Source: Crocinitomix algicola (GTDB lineage: Bacteria > Bacteroidota > Bacteroidia > Flavobacteriales_D > Crocinitomicaceae). From it: a stretch of 64,000 bases of DNA. Position 1 is the stretch's first letter, and each line of letters opens with the position of its first letter. Both the position numbers and the translations under genes were made by a program. Below, one piece after another: positions 9,625 to 17,628 of this stretch. The notes beneath the pieces were generated by a model. The model saw only the letters and a program-made list of their open reading frames with translations. It was not told where the DNA came from and searched no databases. The stretch is taken from contig NZ_LYPF02000012.1 in assembly GCF_001661595.2 (NCBI RefSeq), positions 124,001 to 188,000 on the forward strand, given 5' to 3'.

Positions 9625-10907
9625 ATATCAAGGGTATTTAGGCGGATGGTTACCGCATTTTTGTGTCCCGTTAAACCTTCTGCCTCCGCCATCGTTTCAA
9701 TGGCAGGGCCAATTGTTTGTAATCCAGCTGGACTTATTTTTTGAAAGGTTATCTGCTTCACGAAACTATCAACAGAAACACCACTATAACTCGCCGCATA
9801 ACCATTTGTGGGCAGTGTGTGATTTGTTCCACTTGCATAATCACCCGCAGATTCGCAACTGTAATTCCCAATAAAAACAGATCCTGCAGTAATCACGGTT
9901 TCAGCAAGCATTTCGGCATTTTTACATGCAATGATTAAGTGTTCGGGAGCGTAGTTATTGCTAAACTTGAAACAGTCTTTTAAATTTTCCAAAACAATGG
10001 CTTTACTATTTGAAAGTGCTAGTTTGGCCGTATTTTGTCTGGGAAGTTCGCTTATTTGTAAGTTGATTTCTTTCAAGCAGCGTTCAACAATTGTTTGAAG
10101 TGGACTTAGGAGAATCACTTGGCTATCAGCGCCATGTTCTGCTTGTGATAGTAAATCTGCAGCGACAAATTTAGGATTACATGTCTCGTCTGCTATAATT
10201 AATAATTCACTCGGTCCAGCCGGCATATCAATTGCAGTGCCGTCCATTTGAACTTGTTCTTTAGCTTTTGTGACATATTGATTCCCAGGACCAAATATTT
10301 TTGATACTTTATCTACCTGTAGCGTACCATATGCCATAGCAGCGATAGCCTGTGCCCCTCCAATTTTGTAAATTTTGGTTATGCCAACTCGCCTAGCAGC
10401 ATAAAGTATAGTCGGATTTATTTTACCAAATTCGTTGGCAGGAGTGCAGAGAATTATTTCTTTGCATCCAGCTATTTTAGCAGGAATACCAAGCATCAAT
10501 ATAGTTGAAAATAAAGGAGCACTACCTCCAGGAATATAAAGGCCAACTTTTTCAATGGCCGTTGCTTTTTGCCAGCAGGTAACTCCAGGTTTTGGACTGA
10601 TGCGTACTTCTTTCTTTTTTTGAATATGGTGAAAAGCATAGATGTTTTCATAAGCCAATTCTATGGCGTCTTTTAATTTTTGAGGAATAAATTGAGCAGC
10701 CAACTCAACCTCTTCAGCCGTAACCTCAAAATTCACATCGTTGAAATTATCGAATTTTTGATTGTAAAAATTGATAGCTGCATCTCCATTTGTTTTCACA
10801 TCTTTTAATATTTTTAAGACTTTAGGAGCCAAAAGGTCATCCGATATGGTAGGTCTATTGGATAATGACTTCCATTCATCTATATTCGGGTAGAGTATTG
10901 TCTTCAT
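9621..10907 (-). CDS. hisD: Histidinol dehydrogenase
   Basis: A 428-aa zinc-dependent, NAD-linked enzyme catalysing the last two oxidations from histidinol to histidine. Typical stretches are GLYIPGGSAPLFST (about 128), GPGNQYVTKAKEQV, DMPAGPSELLIIAD, the zinc/catalytic region LLSQAEHGADSQVILLS, and the C-terminal ESAGDYASGTNHTLPT. Its start codon shares one base with the hisG stop (TAATG), an arrangement that favours re-initiation. Length is normal. Confidence 0.98.
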   Translation of the reverse strand: MKTILYPNIDEWKSLSNRPTISDDLLAPKVLKILKDVKTNGDAAINFYNQKFDNFNDVNFEVTAEEVELAAQFIPQKLKDAIELAYENIYAFHHIQKKKEVRISPKPGVTCWQKATAIEKVGLYIPGGSAPLFSTILMLGIPAKIAGCKEIILCTPANEFGKINPTILYAARRVGITKIYKIGGAQAIAAMAYGTLQVDKVSKIFGPGNQYVTKAKEQVQMDGTAIDMPAGPSELLIIADETCNPKFVAADLLSQAEHGADSQVILLSPLQTIVERCLKEINLQISELPRQNTAKLALSNSKAIVLENLKDCFKFSNNYAPEHLIIACKNAEMLAETVITAGSVFIGNYSCESAGDYASGTNHTLPTNGYAASYSGVSVDSFVKQITFQKISPAGLQTIGPAIETMAEAEGLTGHKNAVTIRLNTLDI

Positions 10908-11764
10908 TAGTAAACCATTTTATCTATAGGAACGATTAATAAATCTTTAGCACCGGCCATTTTCAGAGCATCAATCACTTGCCAAAATTCTTTTTCTTTG
11001 ATGACCGAGTGAAGAGAACTCCAGCCCTTTTTAGCAAGAGGTAAGACAGTAGGACTTTCCAAGACTGGTAAGATTTCTGCTACCGCTTCAATTTTTTCAT
11101 TCGGAACATTTAATAAAATGTATTTGTTTCTTCTGGCGCGCAGAACAGCTTGAATTCTAAAAAGAACTTGGTCAATTAACGCTTTTTTATCTGAATTAAC
11201 TTTATGCGATTGGACTAGCACTGCTTCTGATTTCAGAATTACTTTCGTTTCTCGTAAGCCATTTTTAAATAAGGTATTTCCAGAACTCACGATGTCACAA
11301 ATACCATCAGCCAATCCAATATTGGGTGCAATTTCTACGGAGCCAGCAATCGCGTGAATCTCAGCGTTTATTTTATTCTCATTTAAAAAGGTTTTTAACG
11401 TTGCTGGATAAGATGTTGCAATCTTCTTTCCTTCGAAGTAGGATAGTTCATTGGTGTCAATTGCTTTTGGTACGGCCAATGAAACTCTACATTTAGCAAA
11501 GCCCAATTTCAGCAGAATGGTAATGTTTTTTTTCTGTTCGATTAACAGGTTTTCGCCAATTATACCAATATCAGCTGTACCATCTTCAACATATTGTGGG
11601 ATGTCAGAGTTGCGCAGGTATAAAAGTTCGATTGGAAAATTTTCAACACTTACTTTGAGTTGATCATTTCCGTTGTTAACATTGAACCCACAATCCTTAA
11701 GCAATTTTAACGAGGATTCATTTAAGCGTCCTGATTTTTGAACGGCAATTTTTAGTTTACTCAT
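10907..11764 (-). CDS. hisG: ATP phosphoribosyltransferase, long form with regulatory domain
   Basis: HisG of about 285 aa, the first enzyme and usual feedback point of the pathway. I took the ATG at 11762-11764 (MSKLKIAVQKSGRL), which matches the family start; a 16-codon upstream extension would run into the attenuator. Residues 1-210 are the two catalytic lobes (ADIGIIGENLL, DIVSSGNTL). The last ~75 residues are the ACT-like HisG_C domain (SPTVLPLAKKGWSSLHSVI), so this is the hexameric, histidine-inhibitable long form and needs no HisZ. It heads the operon behind the leader described next. Confidence 0.97.
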   Translation of the reverse strand: MSKLKIAVQKSGRLNESSLKLLKDCGFNVNNGNDQLKVSVENFPIELLYLRNSDIPQYVEDGTADIGIIGENLLIEQKKNITILLKLGFAKCRVSLAVPKAIDTNELSYFEGKKIATSYPATLKTFLNENKINAEIHAIAGSVEIAPNIGLADGICDIVSSGNTLFKNGLRETKVILKSEAVLVQSHKVNSDKKALIDQVLFRIQAVLRARRNKYILLNVPNEKIEAVAEILPVLESPTVLPLAKKGWSSLHSVIKEKEFWQVIDALKMAGAKDLLIVPIDKMVY

Positions 11765-11800
11765 TTTATTTTTAATGCGCCTGAGTAAACCTTTTAAATG

Positions 11801-11836
11801 AAAAAACACCATCTGATTTACTCAGACAGTGTTTTT
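11801..11836 (-). terminator. his operon attenuator terminator
   Basis: On the minus strand the transcript folds into a 15-bp stem (arms 11822-11836 and 11802-11816, two G-U pairs) with a 5-nt loop at 11817-11821, and a run of six T lies at the 3' side. It sits between the His-rich leader peptide and hisG. The left arm can instead pair with leader-peptide sequence CTCAGGCA..GTG (8 + 3 pairs around a 2-nt bulge). A third pairing, CATTTTCAT with GTGAAAGTG over the leader stop codon, competes with that. These are the 1:2, 2:3 and 3:4 helices of a translation-coupled attenuator. Confidence 0.88.
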
Positions 11837-11864
11837 CGATATATTACTTTTTAGCATACCACTT

Positions 11865-11921
11865 TCACTTTGCCTGAGAGCAAATATGAAAATGATGATG
11901 ATGTAGTGCTATTCTGTTCAT
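11865..11921 (-). CDS. hisL: his operon leader peptide (5 His codons)
   Basis: A short reading frame reading MNRIALHHHHFHICSQAK (18 aa), with four consecutive CAT codons and a fifth two codons later. Its stop codon lies 28 nt before the terminator hairpin upstream of hisG. By analogy with enteric hisL, a ribosome stalling at the CAT codons when charged tRNA-His is scarce would free the antiterminator segment and allow transcription of the operon. The peptide itself needs no other function. Confidence 0.9.
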   Translation of the reverse strand: MNRIALHHHHFHICSQAK

Positions 11922-11929
11922 TTGTTTTG

Positions 11930-11937
11930 CAAATCTA
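11930..11937 (-). promoter_or_regulatory. Candidate -7 element for the his leader
   Basis: The minus strand reads TAGATTTG, matching the Bacteroidota -7 consensus TAnnTTTG. It ends only 8 nt before the leader ATG, so the transcript would be nearly leaderless. No clear TTG -33 element is seen at the right distance. Confidence 0.4.
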
Positions 11938-12008
11938 AATGAATTTATTTGATATTAAAAAATAATTCGTGTAAATAATTTGAAAATAATTTTTTAATAT
12001 ACTGATGT

Positions 12009-13295
12009 TTAGTGTTTTGAATTAGTTTGTTCTAATGCGCTTTTTAAATCATTTTTTAAATCCTCAACATTTTCTAATCCAATTGATAAACGAATCAAAT
12101 CTGGAAAAACACCAGTCTGTACTTGGTCTTCTGCTGATAATTGTTGATGCGTGGTACTTGCTGGGTGAATAATGAGTGATTTTGTATCGCCGATATTGGC
12201 TAGTAAAGAAAAAAGCTGAGTTGAATCCGTAAACTTCTTAGCAGCTTCAAAGCCTCCTTTTAATCCAAAAGTAACAAGACCACTTTGGCCATTGGTTAAG
12301 TATTTTTGACTAAGCTCGTGATAATTACTTGAAGGAAGACCAGGGTAATTTACCCATTCTACACCTTCTTGATTTTGTAGCCATTTAGCAATATGTAACG
12401 CATTTTCGGAGTGTTTTTTTATTCGAATAGGTAAAGTTTCTAATCCTTGAATAATATGAAATGCGTTGAAAGGACTTATTGCCGCTCCCAAGTCACGTAA
12501 TCCTTCAACTCTTAATTTCACTAAAAATGCTGCGGCTTTAAATGTTTCAAAAAATTTTAATCCGTGATATCCTTTTGAAGGTTCAGTAATTTCAGGAAAA
12601 TTACCATTGCCCCAATCAAAATTTCCGGCATCAACAACAGCACCGCCAAGTGAGTTTCCCTGACCACCAATATATTTGGTTAACGAATGAATGACTAAAT
12701 TGGCGCCATAGTCAATTGGTTGTATTAAATAAGGTGTTGCTATTGTATTGTCCACAATCAGTGGTATTTTATATTTTTGAGCAATTTTAGCAACTTTCTC
12801 AATATCAATAATATCTAGTTTAGGATTCCCAATTGATTCGATAAAAATGACTTTTGTATTTTCATTAATATTTTTTTCTATTTCTTCACTTTGGTTGGCG
12901 TTTACAAAAGAGGATTTGATTCCATAACGGGGTAAGGTGACATTCAAAAGGTTAAAGGTTCCACCGTAGAGGCTATTGGAGGCAAGAATGTGATCGCCGT
13001 TTTTAAGTAAAGTTAACAAGGTCGAAGATATTGCAGCTGTTCCCGAGGCAAAAGTTACACTTCCAATTCCACCCTCTATGGCTGCTAAGCGTTTCTCGAG
13101 GATATCGTTTGTAGGATTATTTAAGCGAGAATAAATGTAGCCAAACTCTTTTAATCCAAAAAGATTTGCAGCATGATCGGTGTCGTTAAAGACGTATGAG
13201 GTTGTCTGATAAATGGGAACTGCTCTTGTTCCTTCTGTTAAATTTGTTTCGTGTCCAGCATGTAAAGCGGAGGTCGTTTTATCTATCGTTTTCAT
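12009..13295 (-). CDS. metY: O-acetylhomoserine sulfhydrylase (Cys/Met-metabolism PLP enzyme)
   Basis: A 428-aa PLP enzyme of the Cys/Met family. Visible are GYIYSRLNNPTNDILEKRLAA near the start, SGTAAISSTLL, IVDNTIATPYLIQP with its cofactor Asp, and the PLP lysine in HSLTKYIGGQGNSLGGAV (about residue 210). The length (about 428 rather than 380-400) and the GYIYSRLNNPT and HSLTKYIGG stretches favour MetY: O-acetylhomoserine plus sulfide gives homocysteine. A MetZ or cystathionine synthase role is less likely. It is a single gene, 155 bp upstream of convergent sequence ends, and is controlled by the tandem leaders at 13325-13605. Confidence 0.88.
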   Translation of the reverse strand: MKTIDKTTSALHAGHETNLTEGTRAVPIYQTTSYVFNDTDHAANLFGLKEFGYIYSRLNNPTNDILEKRLAAIEGGIGSVTFASGTAAISSTLLTLLKNGDHILASNSLYGGTFNLLNVTLPRYGIKSSFVNANQSEEIEKNINENTKVIFIESIGNPKLDIIDIEKVAKIAQKYKIPLIVDNTIATPYLIQPIDYGANLVIHSLTKYIGGQGNSLGGAVVDAGNFDWGNGNFPEITEPSKGYHGLKFFETFKAAAFLVKLRVEGLRDLGAAISPFNAFHIIQGLETLPIRIKKHSENALHIAKWLQNQEGVEWVNYPGLPSSNYHELSQKYLTNGQSGLVTFGLKGGFEAAKKFTDSTQLFSLLANIGDTKSLIIHPASTTHQQLSAEDQVQTGVFPDLIRLSIGLENVEDLKNDLKSALEQTNSKH

Positions 13296-13324
13296 TTTTG
13301 GTTTATTTTTTTGTTTAATTCGAT

Positions 13325-13365
13325 AAAAAAAAGTCCCTTCAGTTATGTATTACCGAAGGGACTTG
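13325..13365 (-). terminator. Proximal attenuator terminator upstream of metY
   Basis: On the minus strand, arms 13352-13364 and 13331-13343 form a 13-bp stem (one G-U) followed by eight T. It ends about 30 bp before metY. Sequence GGTAATAC in its left arm and loop is perfectly complementary to GTATTACC near the end of the second leader peptide gene, giving a ready antiterminator. Confidence 0.88.
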
Positions 13366-13384
13366 AAAATGTGTTTTGCTTTTC

Positions 13385-13450
13385 TCAATCTGGGTAATAC
13401 CTTATCCTGATGCGCATAGTCATGCACATTGTATTTTTACAACAACACAT
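13385..13450 (-). CDS. Second Cys/Met-rich leader peptide upstream of metY
   Basis: A 21-codon reading frame starting MCCCKNTMCMTM and ending in a charged/aromatic tail (RIRIRYYPD). Four Cys and three non-initial... in total four Met codons fall within its first 12 codons. It lies between the distal and proximal terminators, 20 nt before the proximal stem. The codon bias toward Cys and Met, the end products of the metY pathway, and its 8-bp antiterminator match to the following hairpin support a leader-peptide role. No homologue is known to me. Confidence 0.8.
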   Translation of the reverse strand: MCCCKNTMCMTMRIRIRYYPD

Positions 13451-13482
13451 TTTATTTATCCTTTTTACACTCATTTCAATTC

Positions 13483-13516
13483 AAAAAAAAAGTCCTTCGC
13501 AAATGCAAAGGACTTC
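13483..13516 (-). terminator. Distal attenuator terminator upstream of metY
   Basis: On the minus strand, arms 13505-13515 and 13490-13500 form an 11-bp stem (one G-U) with a 4-nt loop, followed by nine T. The left arm contains CCTTTGC, which can pair with GTAAAGG at the end of the first leader peptide gene (7 pairs, one G-U). The core AAGTCC/GGACTT is shared with the proximal terminator, as if the unit had been duplicated. Confidence 0.87.
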
Positions 13517-13542
13517 AAGTTCTATTTATGTTAAAACAATAG

Positions 13543-13605
13543 CTATGCCTTTACGTAATTTTCATTACCCATCATACAGCACATCATTGTTATTTTGTTT
13601 TTCAT
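13543..13605 (-). CDS. First Met/Cys-rich leader peptide upstream of metY
   Basis: A 20-codon frame, MKNKITMMCCMMGNENYVKA, with the block Met-Met-Cys-Cys-Met-Met at codons 7-12. It begins 6 nt after a good -7 element and is followed by the distal terminator. Ribosome stalling in the Met/Cys block would be expected when charged tRNA-Met or tRNA-Cys is low, letting the polymerase pass the first hairpin. Together with the second leader this makes a two-step gate before metY. Confidence 0.83.
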   Translation of the reverse strand: MKNKITMMCCMMGNENYVKA

Positions 13606-13611
13606 AGGAGG

Positions 13612-13643
13612 CAAACTTAGTAAATAAATGATTTAAATAACAA
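13612..13643 (-). promoter_or_regulatory. Bacteroidota-type promoter of the metY leader
   Basis: The minus strand has TTG (13641-13643), a 21-nt spacer, then TAAGTTTG (13612-13619), fitting the TTG / TAnnTTTG consensus and its usual spacing. The first leader ATG follows only 6 nt after the -7 element, so the start site should lie at or just before the ATG. Confidence 0.65.
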
Positions 13644-13698
13644 CAGTTTGATAATTAAAAATCACTTATCCCCATTTTCACCATTTTTTTAACGGAAT

Positions 13699-14640
13699 TT
13701 ATTTTGCTCCCCATATCCCTTCCGCAGTATAAGGTCCCCCTTCAAATTCCCAAAATTTACCATCGATAAAGCGATGACTTAGGTTGATATCATCAATTTC
13801 TTTAATCTCTTCATTTGATAATTCAACAGCGGTAGCGTTAAAATTTTGAGCAATTCGTTTTTTATTGGTGGATTTTGGAATGACAGATATATTTCTTGCC
13901 ATATTCCAAGCTAACGCAATTTGAGCAGGTGAGCAGTTTTTTTCTTCAGCAAGCTTTAAAATTGTTTGGTTTTCTAAAATACTAATGCTTTTTTCTGCAT
14001 TTCCACCTGAGCCAATTGGTGCATAAGCTGTAAGGTGAATTCCCTTTTGGTTACTATATTCAAGGAGTTCATTTTGAGGTAGAAGAGGGTGGATTTCTAC
14101 TTGATTCACTTCTGGTTTATGGTTGGATTTATCCCATAAATTTTCTAAATCCTTTGTATTAAAATTACTGACCCCAATGTGACGCGTTAAACCTTCATTT
14201 AAGACACTCTCCATTCCTTTCCAAGTTTCGGAAATTGGCAGTTCTGATAAAGGAATAAAATCATCACCTTTTGAGGGCATTACAATGTCGTGTTTCAAAG
14301 CCACAGGCCAATGTACAAGATATAAGTCCAAATAATCTAGTTTTAAATCCTCAAGTGTTTTTTTTAGAGCAGGTAAAACATTTTCTTGGCCGTGCGAATT
14401 ATTCCATAATTTAGACGTTACCCATAAGTTCTCTCGTTTAACAATTCCTTGTTTTATAGCTTCTTGAATGGCATCACCAACTTCCGATTCATTTCCATAA
14501 ATTGCGGCGCAATCAATATGTCTGTATCCTTCTTTAATTGCAGTAAGAACAGCGTCGTATACTTCATTTGGTTGAGATCTAAAAGTTCCTAAGCCGAGAA
14601 TAGGCATCTCGTCGTGATTTTTAAATTTTATCGTTTTCAT
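13699..14640 (-). CDS. Aldo/keto reductase
   Basis: A 313-aa NADPH aldo/keto reductase of the classical AKR branch, different from the one at 2.5-3.5 kb. It has LGLGTFRSQPNEV, the catalytic Asp/Tyr in RHIDCAAIYGNESEVG (about 44-55), Lys in VTSKLWN, His in LVHWPVALK, and IPKSTNKKRIAQN for the cofactor phosphate. The substrate is unknown; such enzymes often detoxify aldehydes. It is 2 bp downstream of the MFS gene and probably in one operon with it and the DJ-1 gene. Confidence 0.9.
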   Translation of the reverse strand: MKTIKFKNHDEMPILGLGTFRSQPNEVYDAVLTAIKEGYRHIDCAAIYGNESEVGDAIQEAIKQGIVKRENLWVTSKLWNNSHGQENVLPALKKTLEDLKLDYLDLYLVHWPVALKHDIVMPSKGDDFIPLSELPISETWKGMESVLNEGLTRHIGVSNFNTKDLENLWDKSNHKPEVNQVEIHPLLPQNELLEYSNQKGIHLTAYAPIGSGGNAEKSISILENQTILKLAEEKNCSPAQIALAWNMARNISVIPKSTNKKRIAQNFNATAVELSNEEIKEIDDINLSHRFIDGKFWEFEGGPYTAEGIWGAK

Positions 14641-14642
14641 GT

Positions 14643-15830
14643 TTATCTTTTTTCTTTTTTATACAAAATTAGTGTGGCAAAACAACCGATTAATACAAGG
14701 ATACTTCCCACCCAAGGTGTAGCCCCAATTCCTAGTAATGATTCAACCGTCATTCCACCAATTGTAGCACCAATAGCAATTCCGATATTGAAAGCCGCAA
14801 TATTAAGTGCTGACGCAACATCTTCGGTTCCTGGTACATATTTCTCAGCCATTTTAACAATGTAGAGCTGCAAGGCAGGTACATTTGCAAAAGCTAAGAT
14901 GCCCATTAAAAATAAAGTACCAATGGTGGGAATTTTATAAGGACTAGTGAAATAAAATAAGAATAATACGCAGGCTTGCAAGAAAAACATTATAATTAAA
15001 GCTTTTCCTGGCTTTTTATTTGAAACGTTCCCACCAATTATATTCCCTATAGCAATGGCTATTCCGTAGACCAGTAATAAAAGGCTTGTCATTCCCTGGC
15101 TAAATCCTGTTACTCCCTCTAAAAGAGGAGATAAATAAGTAAATGTAACAAATGTACCTCCATACCCCAATGCGGTGATCGTAAGTACTAAGAGTACTGA
15201 TTTATTTTTAATGACTCTTAGTTGATCTTTTAATTTTAATGGAGTTGGCTTTGGTAGGTTGTTCGGAATCAAAATATAACTTGATACGGCACCAATAATC
15301 CCTAATAAAGCTACGCCAATAAATGTTGCACGCCATCCGTAATGTTGCCCAATTAAAGTTCCTAATGGTACACCGGAAACTATTGCGATGGTTAAACCTG
15401 CAAACATGATAGAAATTGCAGTTGCTCTTTTATGTTCAGGGACTAGATTTGCAGCTGTTGTTGCACCAATTGAAAAGAATACACCATGTGAAAATCCAGT
15501 AATAATTCGGGCGAAAATTAAGAGATAAAAATTAGAGGCTAAGGCGGCTAAAATATTTCCGAGAATGAAAACTAACATCACATTAACCAATAGTTTTTTT
15601 CTTGGAATTTTACCTGTTAGAGCAGTTAAAATTGGAGCCCCAATAGCCACTCCAACAGCATATAAACTGACTAAAAGTCCGGCCATTGAAACAGAGATTT
15701 CAAGATCATTGGCAACTGTGGATAGTAACCCTACAATCACAAATTCCGTTGTACCAATTCCAAAAGCACTAATGGATAATGCTAATAAAGAAGTCGGTAT
15801 TCCTAAAATGGAACTTTGTGCTGACGCCAT
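14643..15830 (-). CDS. MFS transporter, drug/sugar efflux (DHA1/AraJ-like)
   Basis: A 395-aa protein with twelve predicted membrane segments. It has the MFS signatures GTTEFVIVGLL near residue 26 and, in the loop after helix 2, LTGKIPRKKLL. SHGVFFSIGATTAANLVP in helix 4-5 is common in arabinose/drug efflux members such as AraJ/YdhP. It sits in the inner membrane and is probably a proton-driven exporter of a small molecule. It is packed between the DJ-1-like and aldo/keto reductase genes (1-2 bp gaps), which suggests a stress or detoxification operon. Confidence 0.88.
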   Translation of the reverse strand: MASAQSSILGIPTSLLALSISAFGIGTTEFVIVGLLSTVANDLEISVSMAGLLVSLYAVGVAIGAPILTALTGKIPRKKLLVNVMLVFILGNILAALASNFYLLIFARIITGFSHGVFFSIGATTAANLVPEHKRATAISIMFAGLTIAIVSGVPLGTLIGQHYGWRATFIGVALLGIIGAVSSYILIPNNLPKPTPLKLKDQLRVIKNKSVLLVLTITALGYGGTFVTFTYLSPLLEGVTGFSQGMTSLLLLVYGIAIAIGNIIGGNVSNKKPGKALIIMFFLQACVLFLFYFTSPYKIPTIGTLFLMGILAFANVPALQLYIVKMAEKYVPGTEDVASALNIAAFNIGIAIGATIGGMTVESLLGIGATPWVGSILVLIGCFATLILYKKEKR

Positions 15831-15831
15831 C

Positions 15832-16575
15832 TTAATTGTTTATTATGAGTTTAACAGCCTCCTGCGCAGTCAATTTTGCAGAAGCAGGATTTTGTCCGGT
15901 TACTAAGCGTTCATCAACACTAACTTGTTCTTTCCATAGATCTGTTTTTACTATGATTGCACCTCTTTCTATTAAGGTTGTTTCTAATAAAAAAGGAACA
16001 ACTTTGGTAAGTTCAACCGCTTCTTCTTCCTCATTGGTAAAGGCACTTACGTTTTTTCCATCCACCAAATATGAACCATCCGAAAGTTTAATATTCACTA
16101 AAGCCGAAGGTCCATGACATACAGCGGCTATAACACCATTGTTTTCATATATTTTGGTCGCTATTTTGGATAATTTTTTGTTTTTTGGAAAATCCCACAT
16201 CGTACCATGACCACCGGCATAATAAATTATGTCATAATCTAATGGCTGAATATCGTCAGGTTTTTTTGTTGCCTGTAATTTGGATTGAAAAGCTTCATTT
16301 TCCCAGTATTTTTTATTGATAGGATCTGTTAAATCAAAACCGTCAACTGGTGGAGTTCCTCCTTGGGGACTCACAAAAGTAATTTCAAAATTTGCTGCTT
16401 CAAATACCTCATAGGCATGCGTAACTTCGCTTAAGTAATAACCGGTCTCTTTACCTGTATTACCAAGTTTTTTATGGCTAGAAAGTACCATTAACACTTG
16501 CGTTTTTTCTTGCTGACCGAAACTATGTATCGATCCAATTCCTATAATGGATAGGATTAAAAATAATCTTTTCAT
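15832..16575 (-). CDS. Exported DJ-1/PfpI family protein
   Basis: A 247-aa protein with a 20-residue signal peptide (MKRLFLILSIIGIGSIHSFG) followed by a DJ-1/PfpI domain of the Hsp31-like/YajL superfamily. The nucleophile is the Cys in AAVCHGPSALV (about residue 153). YYAGGHGTMWDFP supplies the neighbouring glycine-rich loop, and a Glu lies near 40. Members are proteases, deglycases or hydratases; which activity this one has cannot be told. Export is unusual for the family and implies a periplasmic role. It is the first gene of the three-gene run. Confidence 0.85.
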   Translation of the reverse strand: MKRLFLILSIIGIGSIHSFGQQEKTQVLMVLSSHKKLGNTGKETGYYLSEVTHAYEVFEAANFEITFVSPQGGTPPVDGFDLTDPINKKYWENEAFQSKLQATKKPDDIQPLDYDIIYYAGGHGTMWDFPKNKKLSKIATKIYENNGVIAAVCHGPSALVNIKLSDGSYLVDGKNVSAFTNEEEEAVELTKVVPFLLETTLIERGAIIVKTDLWKEQVSVDERLVTGQNPASAKLTAQEAVKLIINN

Positions 16576-16668
16576 CGTTTTTCATTTTAAATTCGAGGAC
16601 AAAGATCGTGGATGATAAAACGCTGTGCGAGGATGTAAATCACATATTTTTTGTGACCTATATCACAC

Positions 16669-17241
16669 CTAAAGTTTAAATCGACTGAGCGTTTCTCTTG
16701 AAACACCGAGATACGCTGCAATTAGTTTTTTTGGAACGCGCTGAATTAAATGAGGTAATTTTTCCTCCAGAGCATGATAACGTTCTTCAGCTGTTTGAGT
16801 CAATAAGGATAATATTCTTTTTTGTAAACTCACGAATCCATTGTTGGATTTTAGACGAAAAAAATTGGCTATAGCTGGAACTTCCTTGCAGATTATTTCA
16901 CGGCTTTCGAGCGACAATGCAAAAAATTCGGAATCTTCAATGCAATCAACATATATGGAAGCAGGTTGTTGATTTTGGAAGGCATTATAATCGCTTACCC
17001 AATACTGCTCCAAGGCAAACTGCAAAATATGTTCGTTGCCTTTTTCATCAATGGCGTAAGATTTTAACAGTCCTTTTATAATCCAGTATTCATGTTCTAC
17101 CTGCTGACCGGTTTGAATAAGAAATTGCCTCTTTTTTAATTTTTTGTCTTTGAAATGCGGTCGAATAAAATCCCATTCCTCATCTGTTAATTCGACGAGT
17201 TCTTCAAAATGTCTTCTTAAGAGCTGGTAATTATCATTCAT
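16669..17241 (-). CDS. Crp/Fnr-family transcriptional regulator
   Basis: A 190-aa regulator. Residues ~15-115 form a cyclic-nucleotide-binding-type beta barrel (KRQFLIQTGQQVEHEYWIIKGLLKSY) lacking the usual cAMP-contact Arg-Ser pair, so the ligand is doubtful. The C-terminal helix-turn-helix is KLIAAYLGVSRETLSRF, ending right at the C terminus. It lies 93 bp upstream of the DJ-1/MFS/reductase run on the same strand and is a plausible regulator of it, though no site was identified. Confidence 0.88.
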   Translation of the reverse strand: MNDNYQLLRRHFEELVELTDEEWDFIRPHFKDKKLKKRQFLIQTGQQVEHEYWIIKGLLKSYAIDEKGNEHILQFALEQYWVSDYNAFQNQQPASIYVDCIEDSEFFALSLESREIICKEVPAIANFFRLKSNNGFVSLQKRILSLLTQTAEERYHALEEKLPHLIQRVPKKLIAAYLGVSRETLSRFKL

Positions 17242-17624
17242 GGTCTAAAACTAAACGAATTTTCATTGTTTCTTAGTTGAGCGTGTTAAAGTAGTTACTG
17301 CCCTTTTAGAAATCAAATGTTTAACTGTTAAATACTTGTTAAGACATTGGATTGTACGAAATGAGGTAAATTGAAAGGACTATACGGAGCGGTACGATTT
17401 TTATTTTCTTTCAGCCTTCGTAATAGGTAATTTGACCTGTTAAATTGATTACTGGCACATGTCGGATCTTTCAATCTTACAACTGTTTTGAATCATATGA
17501 ATTGCACATTTTAAATGCAGTTAAAGCATGAACATCGTATACCATTGATTAATGAGCACTTGTTTATGATTATTTCTGAACTTTATCTCTTTAAAAAGAA
17601 ATAAAGTTTATTACTTTTAGTCAA
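17242..17624. other. Intergenic stretch between core genes and the cassette array
   Basis: About 380 bp without a convincing gene on either strand. Close to its right end, AACTTTAT and ATAAAGTT (about 17579-17607) form an inverted repeat, and the sequence then runs into TCAACCGT. It may be the left arm of the first, now interrupted, recombination site of the array. No integrase gene or attI-like site is recognised here. Confidence 0.4.
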
Positions 17625-17628
17625 CCGT

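Noticed and set aside
13410-13607. 65-codon plus-strand frame
   Set aside because: It lies antisense to the leader/terminator region and has no protein-like features beyond chance.
13296-13698. SAM or other riboswitch upstream of metY
   Set aside because: The interval is fully accounted for by two leader frames and two terminators; none of the conserved cores of SAM-I or SAM-II type riboswitches was seen. A covariance search would settle it.
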